A stretch of DNA of 64,000 nt, taken from positions 409,423-473,422 of the forward strand of contig NZ_QYAC01000001.1 in the NCBI RefSeq assembly GCF_016758195.1, given 5' to 3'. The notes beneath the pieces are model-generated. The model saw only the letters and a program-made list of their open reading frames with translations. It had not been told where the DNA came from and made no database searches. Positions 7,854-15,025 of this stretch are shown here, one piece after another. How positions within the stretch are numbered: position 1 is the first letter of the stretch; each line of letters begins with the position of its first letter. The stretch comes from Leucobacter chromiireducens subsp. solipictus (GTDB lineage: Bacteria > Actinomycetota > Actinomycetes > Actinomycetales > Microbacteriaceae). The translations under genes and the position numbers were made by a program.

Positions 7854-8654
7854 ATGCACCCCCGCACGCTGCACGTCACGGTGATCCAAGACGCGCCCCG
7901 GTCCCGCGACCTTGCCGAGAATCTCCGCCGAGTCACCGCGGCCCTCGCCGCGCACCCAGACACGGATCTCCTCCTGTTCCCGGAGCTGTTCCTCAGCGGG
8001 TATCAGACCACCGCGCTTGCGGAACTCGCGCTCACGCGCAACGACCCGCGAGTCCGTGCGCTCGCCGCGGCCTGCCGAAACGCGAACACCGCGCTCATCG
8101 TCGGCTGCATCGAGGCGGCCCCCGACGGCGCGTACGACGCGATGCTCGCCATCGATCGCGACGGATCCGTGCGCGAGATGGTGCGCAAGACTCACCTCTT
8201 CGGCACCGAACGCGACGCCTTCGCCGTCGGCGACACGCTCGCCTCGGTCACCCTCTGCGACGTGTCCGTCGGCATCGTCAACTGCTTCGAACTCGAGTTC
8301 CCCGAGGTCTCCCGCACACTCGCGCTCCGCGGCGCGCAACTCATCGCGGCGGGATCGGCCAACATGCACCCTTACGCGCTCGACCACCGCATTGCGGCCA
8401 CCGCTCGAGCGCTGGAGAACCGGGTTCCGGTCGCCTACGCAAACCGCATCGGCACCGAATCCGGGCACGCGTTCTGCGGCGGGAGCCGGATCGTCCTCCC
8501 GGACGGCGACACCCTCGCGGAACTGGATGCGGATGAGGCGGGATCCATCGCGGGCCAGCTCGCGATCGACACGCGCGGCACGAGCGCGACACCGGCCTCG
8601 ACCACCCCGACGGACATGCTCGCCCAGCGCAGGCCGGAACTCTACGCGCACTAG
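7854..8654 (+). CDS. Carbon-nitrogen hydrolase (nitrilase superfamily amidase)
   Basis: 266 residues with the complete nitrilase-superfamily triad: Glu44 in LLFPELFLSGY, Lys112 in VRKTHLF and Cys144 in GIVNCFELEFPEV. Enzymes with this triad in the small, single-domain form hydrolyse amides or N-carbamoyl amines rather than nitriles. The ATG at 7854 follows GAGGAG closely. It is divergent from the permease and convergent with the ureohydrolase, and all share LacI-type boxes. Two known pathways fit: 4-guanidinobutyramide amidase before guanidinobutyrase in the arginine oxidase route, or an N-carbamoylputrescine amidase. The sequence does not decide between them. Confidence 0.85.
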   Translation: MHPRTLHVTVIQDAPRSRDLAENLRRVTAALAAHPDTDLLLFPELFLSGYQTTALAELALTRNDPRVRALAAACRNANTALIVGCIEAAPDGAYDAMLAIDRDGSVREMVRKTHLFGTERDAFAVGDTLASVTLCDVSVGIVNCFELEFPEVSRTLALRGAQLIAAGSANMHPYALDHRIAATARALENRVPVAYANRIGTESGHAFCGGSRIVLPDGDTLAELDADEAGSIAGQLAIDTRGTSATPASTTPTDMLAQRRPELYAH

Positions 8655-8663
8655 CCCCCCGGC

Positions 8664-8712
8664 ACGCCTCGGCCCCACCCCGTCGTCACTGCACGGGGTG
8701 GGGCCGAGGCGT
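8664..8712. terminator. Bidirectional terminator hairpin
   Basis: A perfect 20-bp inverted repeat (ACGCCTCGGCCCCACCCCGT at 8664-8683 with its complement at 8693-8712) and a 9-base loop, placed between the convergent C-N hydrolase and ureohydrolase genes. It lacks a strong U-tract on either strand, as is common in high-GC actinobacteria. Confidence 0.8.
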
Positions 8713-8720
8713 CGACGGGG

Positions 8721-9710
8721 CTAGCCGATGTAAATGGGCTCGCTCGGCGATCCCGCGTGGAACGCGAGCGCTTCGAGGGCGAGCCGGCCCGCGATCAGCT
8801 GGGTGCGGGTGGAGTGATCCAGCGAGGGCGCGGGCTCCGCGATGTCCAGGCCGATGAGCCCGGCCGGGGAGATACCCCGGACGATCTCGAAGGCCTCCCG
8901 GATCGTCATGCCGCCCGGTGTCGGCGCGCAGGTGCCCGGCGCAAACGCGGCGTCGAGCGCGTCAATGTCGAAGGTCAGATAGAACCCCTCTTCGCCGACT
9001 CGCTCGAGGATCTGCTCGACGGCCCACGCCGTGCCCTTCGCCCAGATGTCCTCGAGCCAGATCACCCGGATGCCGTGGTCACGGCAGTACTGGAGCTCGG
9101 TCTTCGGATTCATCCAGCCGTTGATGCCCACGAGCACCATCTTTGCCGGGTCGTAGCCGTTGTCGACCGCGCGAGTGATCGTGCAGCAGTGGCTGAGCAG
9201 CTCACCGCCGACGTCCGGTGCGCTGTCGAGGTGGGTGTCGAACTGCACCCAGCCCGGGCTGGTCCCCGGCTTCTTGGCCGCGTTCCCGACCGGGATACTG
9301 ACCGAGTGGTCGCCGCCGAACACGACGGGGATTGCTCCGCCCGCAACGATCTCGGCGATGTCAGCCTCGACTCGCGCAAAGGTCTTCGGCGTATTCCCGA
9401 GCGCGACGTGGCAGTCGCCCCCGTCGAACAGCGGCAGGTGCTCGAAGAGATCGAAGCCGAAGGTGGCCTGGAAGTTGGTGTACTGCACCGACGTCTCGCG
9501 GATCGCGCGGGGGCCGTAGTTCGCCCCGCTCCGGCTGATCGTGGTCGCATCGAAGGGGAAGCCGTACACGACCGCCTTCGCCCCCGACGCCGCGATCGCC
9601 TCGCGCGTCAGCTCTACCCGAGGCACCCCCATAAAGGTGCCGCCCAAGCCGCCGTGCAGCAGCCCATTCCACATCGTCTCGTCCACCGATACCGACGTCT
9701 CTTCACTCAT
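8721..9710 (-). CDS. Agmatinase/guanidinobutyrase-family ureohydrolase
   Basis: 329-residue binuclear metal ureohydrolase that releases urea from a guanidino substrate. Metal ligands are all present: His135 in FGGDHS, Asp158/His160/Asp162 in FDTHLDS and Asp248/Asp250 in FDIDALD. Two small departures are DTHLD where DAHxD is usual and DALDAAFAPG where DxLDPxxAPG is usual. An N-terminal arm of about 45 residues (MWNGLLHGGLGGTFMGVP) precedes the fold. Candidates are agmatine, 4-guanidinobutyrate, guanidinopropionate or free guanidine; the adjacent amidase and permease favour a guanidino acid or amine taken up and used as a nitrogen source. Two LacI-type boxes lie upstream (9754, 9797). Not arginase, judging by the overall sequence. 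Confidence 0.88.
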   Translation of the reverse strand: MSEETSVSVDETMWNGLLHGGLGGTFMGVPRVELTREAIAASGAKAVVYGFPFDATTISRSGANYGPRAIRETSVQYTNFQATFGFDLFEHLPLFDGGDCHVALGNTPKTFARVEADIAEIVAGGAIPVVFGGDHSVSIPVGNAAKKPGTSPGWVQFDTHLDSAPDVGGELLSHCCTITRAVDNGYDPAKMVLVGINGWMNPKTELQYCRDHGIRVIWLEDIWAKGTAWAVEQILERVGEEGFYLTFDIDALDAAFAPGTCAPTPGGMTIREAFEIVRGISPAGLIGLDIAEPAPSLDHSTRTQLIAGRLALEALAFHAGSPSEPIYIG

Positions 9711-9753
9711 GGTTTCCTCATTTCACGTGTCTCGCGGCACACCGCGCATCATT

Positions 9754-9812
9754 GATGAAACGTTTTGGAGCGCCATTGCTCAGCAAGGGCTGCACTGCCG
9801 AAACGCTTCGGC
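9754..9812. promoter_or_regulatory. Two LacI-type operator boxes upstream of the ureohydrolase
   Basis: GATGAAACGTTTTGGA (9754-9769) and TGCCGAAACGCTTCGGCA (9795-9812) lie 44-102 bp before the ureohydrolase start. The second is a near-perfect 18-bp palindrome and the best of the five boxes in this region. Their centres are about 43 bp apart, near four helical turns. The remaining 200 bp up to 10012 hold no gene that I can support, only GC-rich low-complexity sequence with CCCCGGAAGAACTCC-like repeats. Confidence 0.6.
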
Positions 9813-10012
9813 AAGCGTAGCAAGAGGCACCCGGGAAAGTCCAGCCCGTCTCACTTCGGAGATGAGGCACGTCGCGAAACTCGCGCGAACATCGACGTCC
9901 GGAAGCCGCTCCCGCCTGGAAACCGCTCCCCGCCCCGGACCCCGCGCGGACGCGCGGAACTCGCCGCCCCGGAAGAACTCCCCGCCCGGGACGCCCCGCG
10001 GGCGGGCGAAAA

Positions 10013-11452
10013 CTATCCGTCGAGGATCCCGCGCAACCGCACGAGCGCGCGGTCAAACTCGGCGTCGTCGGGGCCACCCACGCCCAGCACCAGGCCGGCC
10101 AGGCCGGGCGTCCGGTCTCGCTGCTGCCAGTACCCCGCGAGGCCCTGCACCCCGAGCCCGGCCGCGTGCGCCGCCGCGAGCACCGCCGCCTCCCGCGCTG
10201 GGCCGTCGGCGCTCGTGAACTCGATCACCGTGTGGAGGCCGCCATCCATCGGGCGGACGCGCACCCCGCGCGCCGCGGCCAGGCGATCCGACACCGCGTC
10301 GCGTCGCGCCGCGTAGCGCCGCAACATCCGCGCGGTGTGCCGCCGCAGCTCTCCGCTCGCGAGGTAGTCGGCGAGCGCCGCCTGCACCACCCCGGACACG
10401 GGGCCGCCAAGCTCCCGCCGCAGCGGCTCGATCCGGGCACGCAGCCCGGCCGGCGCGAGCAGGTACCCCGCAGCCAGGCTCGGGGCCAGCGTGCGCGAAA
10501 ACGTGCCGAGCAGCACCACGGATCCCTGCGCCGGATCGTCGAGCGCCGCGAGCGTCGGCAGCGCGCTGCCCGTATAGCGCAGCTCCGAATCGAAGTCGTC
10601 CTCGATCACCACCACACCCGTGCGCCGCGCCCACGCGAGCAGCTCGCGCCGCCGCGGCAGCGGCAGCGAGCCTCCCAACGGGTACTGGTGACTCGGCGTG
10701 ACGATCACCGCGTCGAGCATGCCGCTCGGCAACCGGGCGGTGTCGAGGCCCTCCGCGTCCGTCGGCAGGGCCACGATCCGCGCGCCGTGCGCCTGCACCA
10801 CGCCCCGCAACGAAGGCAGTCCCGGATCCTCGACCCCCACGACCAGCTCTCGGCCCCGGCCGCCGCCGAGCGCCGCAAGCAACAGCCCCAGGCCGTCCCG
10901 GGTGCCGGCGGTGACCAACACGTCGCTCGCCGCGCGTGCGGTGCCACGCATGCGCCGCAGGTGCTCGGAGATCTCGTGCCGCAGCGCGGGGTCCCCGAGC
11001 GCGGGCGGTGCCACGTCGACCCGCCCCGCCGCGCTCCGCCAGGCGGTGCGCCAGGACGGACTCACGACGGTGTCGGTGATCGGTTGCCCGGGCGTGAGCG
11101 CCGCCGGGACGGCGACGGGTTCCGGCGCCGATGCGCCTGGCACCGCCGCGCGCGTGGCGGAGCTCGGTTCCACGAGCTCCAGCGCGGGGTTCACGCGCGT
11201 CCCCTGCCCGTGCGTGGCCACGAGATATCCCTCGGCGACGAGCTGCTCGTAGGCCACCACGACGACCCCCCGCGCGACCCCGAGCCGCCGCGCGAGCTCC
11301 CGCGTCGCGGGAACCGTTTCTCCGGGCCGGAGCGTGGCCGCGTCGATCGCTTCGCGCAGTGCGGCCGCGAGTTGCACGGTGAGCGGGGCCTCCGCGCCGC
11401 GGTCGAGGTGCACGGGGAACCCCGCAGTGCCGCCGCGTTCGAGCTCGGTCAT
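10013..11452 (-). CDS. MocR-type (GntR/aminotransferase-like) regulator lacking the PLP lysine
   Basis: 479 residues: a GntR winged helix at about 20-85 (PLTVQLAAALREAI, then VPATRELARRLGVARGVVVVAYEQL) joined to a fold-type I aminotransferase domain (about 130-479). The cofactor pocket shows TPSHQYPLGG and IEDDFDSELRY. The lysine that normally forms the Schiff base (GTFSK-LAP) is replaced: the sequence is GTFSRTLAPSLAAGY, with Arg320 (codon at 10493-10495). The ATG at 11452 overlaps the stop of the methyltransferase gene (ATGA), so translation is coupled. PdxR-like MocR proteins activate pyridoxal phosphate synthesis genes, but no pdxS/pdxT is nearby. How this one senses a ligand is unknown. 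Confidence 0.85.
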   Translation of the reverse strand: MTELERGGTAGFPVHLDRGAEAPLTVQLAAALREAIDAATLRPGETVPATRELARRLGVARGVVVVAYEQLVAEGYLVATHGQGTRVNPALELVEPSSATRAAVPGASAPEPVAVPAALTPGQPITDTVVSPSWRTAWRSAAGRVDVAPPALGDPALRHEISEHLRRMRGTARAASDVLVTAGTRDGLGLLLAALGGGRGRELVVGVEDPGLPSLRGVVQAHGARIVALPTDAEGLDTARLPSGMLDAVIVTPSHQYPLGGSLPLPRRRELLAWARRTGVVVIEDDFDSELRYTGSALPTLAALDDPAQGSVVLLGTFSRTLAPSLAAGYLLAPAGLRARIEPLRRELGGPVSGVVQAALADYLASGELRRHTARMLRRYAARRDAVSDRLAAARGVRVRPMDGGLHTVIEFTSADGPAREAAVLAAAHAAGLGVQGLAGYWQQRDRTPGLAGLVLGVGGPDDAEFDRALVRLRGILDG

Positions 11453-12297
11453 GCGAACCTCACGTCCTGATCCGCGAAGCGCTCGCGCATCACGTCGATT
11501 GCCTCGGGGTTGTCGTCGATCAGGACGAAGCGGCGATCGAGCTCCGCCGCGGCGGCCCCCGTCGTCCCGCTCCCGGCAAAGGCGTCGAGCACCCAGTCCC
11601 CCGGCCGCGACGAGGCCTGCACGATCCGGCGCAGGATCCCGACGGGCTTCTGCGTCGGATAGCCGGTGCGTTCGAGCCCCGTCGGCGAGACGATGGTGTG
11701 CCACCAGGTGTCCGTCGGGAGCTTGCCCCGCGCGGCCTGCTCGGGCGTCACCAGCCCGGGGGCCATGTACGGCTCGCGATCCACCGCCTCCGCATCGAAG
11801 TAGTAGAAGTCCGGCAGCTTCGCGTAGACCAGAATGTTGTCGTGCTTCGCGGGCCAGCGTCGCTTCGTCCGTGCCCCGTAGTCGTAGGCCCAGATGATCT
11901 CGTTGATGAAGCATTCCGGCCCGAACATCGCGTCGAGCAGCACTTTCGCGTAGTGCACTTCGCGGTAGTCGAGGTGCAGGTAGAGCAGTCCGTCCGGCGA
12001 CAGCACGCGCCACGCCTCTTCCAGCCGAGGCTCGAGAAAGTCCCAGTAGTCACGGAATCGGTCGTCATAGGCAAGCGTCATCTCGCGCGTCACGTCGTAG
12101 CCCTGTCCGCGGAACCCGAGTCGGCCGCCCTCTGCGCGCACCCCCGTCACCCGCTCGGCCTGCCGGGACCGGCCCGTGTTGAAGGGCGGATCGAGGTAGA
12201 CCGTTGCGAAGGCGCTCCCCGGCAGGCGCCGCAGGATCGGCAGATTGTCGCCCGCGTAGACCACGCTCGGGCCGTGGGGGTCCCAGGGTTCGCGCAT
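11449..12297 (-). CDS. Orphan DNA methyltransferase (N6-adenine/N4-cytosine, DPPF type)
   Basis: 282 residues. The catalytic motif IV, YLDPPFNTG, is at about 34-42 and the SAM-binding motif I, LDAFAGSGTTG, at about 237-247, so the order is that of beta-class amino-methyltransferases. A central region (YWDFLEPRLEEAWRVLSPDG, then LHLDYREVHYAK) is usual for the family, and YPTQKPVGIL precedes motif I. DPPF suggests N6-adenine or N4-cytosine methylation in DNA. No restriction endonuclease is adjacent, so it may be a solitary epigenetic methylase. TACGCT lies six bases before the ATG, giving a probable leaderless transcript that continues into the MocR gene. Confidence 0.87.
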   Translation of the reverse strand: MREPWDPHGPSVVYAGDNLPILRRLPGSAFATVYLDPPFNTGRSRQAERVTGVRAEGGRLGFRGQGYDVTREMTLAYDDRFRDYWDFLEPRLEEAWRVLSPDGLLYLHLDYREVHYAKVLLDAMFGPECFINEIIWAYDYGARTKRRWPAKHDNILVYAKLPDFYYFDAEAVDREPYMAPGLVTPEQAARGKLPTDTWWHTIVSPTGLERTGYPTQKPVGILRRIVQASSRPGDWVLDAFAGSGTTGAAAAELDRRFVLIDDNPEAIDVMRERFADQDVRFA

Positions 12298-12435
12298 CGT
12301 CCCAGCGTACCGGGCCGGATCGCGCGGGGTCCCGGCAGACGCGCGGTGCCGAATCCCGAACGTTTCGTCAACGTGCCCTTCCCGCTACGGTACAAGGAGT
12401 GGGCGGCGACGGCGGCCCGGACCCCGGAGGACACC

Positions 12436-12792
12436 ATGATCAGACTCAGCATGATCACCATCGACACGCCAGATGCGCGGGCGCTCGCGGCCTGGTGGGC
12501 GGATCGCCTGGGCGGGGAGGTCGTGCAGGACGTGGACGGCTGGTTCTGCATGGTGCAGGCCCCGAGCAGCCCGGTCGCGCTCGGTTTCCAGAAGGTCGAC
12601 ACCCCCACCCCGGGGAAGAACCGCGTGCACCTCGACCTGGACCGTACGCCCGACATCGATCGTGACGCGCTCGTGGCCGAGTGGACCGGCGCGGGCGCCA
12701 CACACCTCGGACGCCGCGGCGAGGAGGGCTTCTCCTGGGACACCTTCGCCGACCCGGACGGCAACGAATTCTGCATCGGGGACCCGCACTAG
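12436..12792 (+). CDS. VOC family (glyoxalase-like) protein
   Basis: 118 residues forming the paired beta-alpha-beta-beta-beta units of the vicinal oxygen chelate fold: IRLSMITIDTPDARALAAWW, then NRVHLDLDRTPDIDRDALVAEW and WDTFADPDGNEFCIGDPH. The His in HLDL and the Glu in GNEFCI are the usual metal-ligand positions of this actinobacterial subgroup, whose substrates are largely unknown. The ATG has CGGAGG six bases upstream. It starts a run of three plus-strand genes but the spacing does not prove an operon. Confidence 0.8.
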   Translation: MIRLSMITIDTPDARALAAWWADRLGGEVVQDVDGWFCMVQAPSSPVALGFQKVDTPTPGKNRVHLDLDRTPDIDRDALVAEWTGAGATHLGRRGEEGFSWDTFADPDGNEFCIGDPH

Positions 12793-12830
12793 CTCGGCGA
12801 CGGACCGGCACACACCGAGAGGACACCCCA

Positions 12831-13193
12831 GTGGGCACACGAAAGACCCCCGAAGAACGCGCGGCGGAAGCGCAGCGGTACATTCGCGCGCAGGGTGCCA
12901 GCTCGGACGCCGAGCTCGCACCGTTCCTGACGGACCCGAACCAGTCGATCCGGAACGCGGCGGCGCTGAATCCCGACGCGAGCCCGGCGATCCTTGCCCA
13001 GTTCGCGGCTGACCGTTTCTGGAGCGTGCGCGTCGCCGTCGCGGAGCATCCGAACACCTCGCGGGAGACGCTGCTCGGCATGCTCGAGGCGACCCCCGCC
13101 CGGCGCGGCGTTGTCCACCACGCGGCCCGTGAGCGCCTCGAGCGCGAGGGGGTCCGTTTCGGGGAGGATGGCCTGCCGAACGCGGCCGACTGA
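12831..13193 (+). CDS. Variant leucine-rich (LRV/HEAT-like) repeat protein
   Basis: 120 residues starting at GTG with AGAGGAC upstream. After a charged N-terminus come repeats of the form DPNQSIRNAAALNPDASPAI, then DRFWSVRVAVAEHPNTSRET. These match the variant leucine-rich repeat, whose units have WxVRxxVAxNPNTPxxxL spacing and stack into a right-handed solenoid. Such repeats normally bind other proteins. No enzyme domain is present and the partner is unknown. Confidence 0.65.
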   Translation: MGTRKTPEERAAEAQRYIRAQGASSDAELAPFLTDPNQSIRNAAALNPDASPAILAQFAADRFWSVRVAVAEHPNTSRETLLGMLEATPARRGVVHHAARERLEREGVRFGEDGLPNAAD

Positions 13194-13251
13194 GCGCGAC
13201 CCCCGGGCCCCGCCGGATAGTGTGGAAGCCTCACCGAAGAGAGGACGTCAC

Positions 13252-13767
13252 ATGGGAACCACGCGCGTGCGCGAACACCTGAGCGCGCAGGGCTGGACGG
13301 GCGAGATCCTGGAATTTGCAGAGTCGAGCGCCACCGTTGAGCTCGCCGCGGAGAAGGTCGGCACGGCACCCGGGCGGATCGCCAAAACGCTCGGATTCTC
13401 CGATCCGGCGGACCCCAGCCGCGCCATCATGGTGGTGGTCGCGGGCGATGCGCGAGTCCACGGCGGACAGTTCAAGCGCGCGTTCGGCGCGAAGCCCCGG
13501 ATGCTCCAGGGCGAGGAGGTGCTCGCGCTCACCGGCTACCCGATCGGCGGGGTGTGTCCGTTTGCGCCGGCCGAGCGCGCCCGCGTGTTCCTGGACGAGT
13601 CCCTGCGGCGCTTCCCCTCGGTGTTCCCGGCGGCCGGCACCGCGACGTCCGCGGTCGAGATTCCGATCGACGCGCTCGCACGGCTCTCCGGGGCCGAGGG
13701 CTGGGTGGACGTGTCGCGCGGCTGGCAGGAGCCGGCACCCGAGGCGGAGCCGACACCCGGAGCGTAG
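13252..13767 (+). CDS. YbaK/EbsC-type aminoacyl-tRNA deacylase
   Basis: 171 residues of the YbaK/ProX superfamily, whose members hydrolyse misacylated tRNA such as Cys-tRNA(Pro) or Ala-tRNA(Pro). Visible family features are the FAESSATVELAAEKVG segment, IAKTLGF, VVAGDARVHGGQFKRAFGAK with the lysine-containing helix, and the GYPIGGVCPFA loop. The tail after residue 155 is a short Pro/Glu-rich repeat (PAPEAEPTPGA). The ATG at 13252 follows a GAGAGG site. Specificity for a given aminoacyl-tRNA cannot be read from the sequence. Confidence 0.85.
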   Translation: MGTTRVREHLSAQGWTGEILEFAESSATVELAAEKVGTAPGRIAKTLGFSDPADPSRAIMVVVAGDARVHGGQFKRAFGAKPRMLQGEEVLALTGYPIGGVCPFAPAERARVFLDESLRRFPSVFPAAGTATSAVEIPIDALARLSGAEGWVDVSRGWQEPAPEAEPTPGA

Positions 13768-13841
13768 CCGGCACCCGGGGCAGAACCGCTCCCCGAGGCA
13801 GCGCCGGCACTCTGGGCAGCGCCCGCCCTCGCCCCTCAGTG

Positions 13842-14984
13842 CTACGCCGCGGCGGGCAGCGCCGGATCGAGGTCGAGCGGCTCTTCGCCGGCCGCGAAGG
13901 CGGGATCCAGGATCGCGTCGAGCTCGGCGACATCCAGCTGCTCGATCGTCGCGGGCACCCAGACCGGAGTGCGGTCCTTGTCGATCACCTGCGCCCGCAC
14001 CCCCTCCGTGAAGTTCGGCATCGGGGCGAGGCGTCCCAGCACCCGCAAATCGTCCGTCAAGACGGCGGCGAGGTCCAGGCCCGCTGCCCGAGTCCGCGCG
14101 AGCTGCGCGAGGGTGACGGCGACCGAGGTCGGGCACATTGCGCGGATCGTCGCCGCCGCGGCCTGAGCCTCAGCACGATCGCTGGCCTCGAGGCCAGCGA
14201 TCAGACGTGCCGCCGCCGCCGCAGCGGCCGCCCCGAGCGATCCGCCAGCCGGTGCGTCCGCGCCGAGCGCGCGCTCCGCGATCGGATCCCACCACTCGGC
14301 CGCGGCGAGCACCGCGGAGCGCTCCGGGGCGGGTTCCGAGAACCGCGCGCACGCGGCACCCGGCTCCTCGCCTGCGGCGAGCGCTGCCCGGAGCGCGTCG
14401 AGGCGCTCGCTCGGCACAAAGTAATCGGCGAAGCCCAGCGCGAGCGCGTCCGCGCCGGTCATCTCCCCCGCGGTTGCCGCGAGCAGTTCTCCGAGCCGGC
14501 CCGGGACCCGGGCGAGCAACAGGTGCCCGCCGACATCCGGCGCGATCCCGATGCGGACCTCGGGCATCGCCAGGCGGCTGCGCTCGGTCACCACGCGATG
14601 CGAGGCGTGCCCGCCGAGCCCGATTCCGCCGCCCATCGCGATGCCGTCCATGATCGCAACGACGGGGACGGGCGCGGTGGCGACCCAGTGGTCGACGGCG
14701 TATTCCAGGGCCAGAATGCGCGGTGCGTCCTTGCCCGAGAGTTCCTTGATGTCGCCACCGCCGCAGAAGCCGCGCTCCCCCGCGCCGTCGATCACCACGG
14801 CACCGGGTGCGGACTGGCCCGCGGCGACCGCCTCCCGCACCTCGCGAAGCGCCTCCGCAAGCATGCGGAACATCTCCCCGGACAGCGCGTTGATGGCGCG
14901 TGGCCGGTTCAGGGTGAGGTGCGTGACCGCGCCGGAACGACGGGCGAGGACGAGCGGTTCGGGTGCGGAGGCGTCGGTGCTCAT
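13842..14984 (-). CDS. Enoyl-CoA hydratase/isomerase family protein (3-hydroxyisobutyryl-CoA hydrolase-like)
   Basis: 380 residues, longer than a simple enoyl-CoA hydratase (about 260) and close to 3-hydroxyisobutyryl-CoA hydrolases. Crotonase motifs are HLTLNRPRAINALSGEM, the oxyanion loop ERGFCGGGDIKEL, and GIAMGGGIGLGGHASHRVVT. MPEVRIGIAPDVGGHLLLAR carries the acidic residue positions, and PNFTEGVRAQVIDKDRTPVW at the C-terminus is the HIBYL-CoA hydrolase signature. The role would be valine catabolism: thioester hydrolysis of 3-hydroxyisobutyryl-CoA. TACGGT lies six bases before the ATG with no ribosome binding site, so probably leaderless. It stands alone, without other valine genes. Confidence 0.85.
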   Translation of the reverse strand: MSTDASAPEPLVLARRSGAVTHLTLNRPRAINALSGEMFRMLAEALREVREAVAAGQSAPGAVVIDGAGERGFCGGGDIKELSGKDAPRILALEYAVDHWVATAPVPVVAIMDGIAMGGGIGLGGHASHRVVTERSRLAMPEVRIGIAPDVGGHLLLARVPGRLGELLAATAGEMTGADALALGFADYFVPSERLDALRAALAAGEEPGAACARFSEPAPERSAVLAAAEWWDPIAERALGADAPAGGSLGAAAAAAAARLIAGLEASDRAEAQAAAATIRAMCPTSVAVTLAQLARTRAAGLDLAAVLTDDLRVLGRLAPMPNFTEGVRAQVIDKDRTPVWVPATIEQLDVAELDAILDPAFAAGEEPLDLDPALPAAA

Positions 14985-15025
14985 GTCAGCACCGTAGCAG
15001 TTTCCGTACCGCAGCAATCCCGCCG

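Noticed and set aside
6199-7884. A 561-codon plus-strand frame opposite the permease
   Set aside because: Composition is D/E/R/H-rich with no domains, and the permease on the other strand has clear transmembrane helices and a ribosome binding site.
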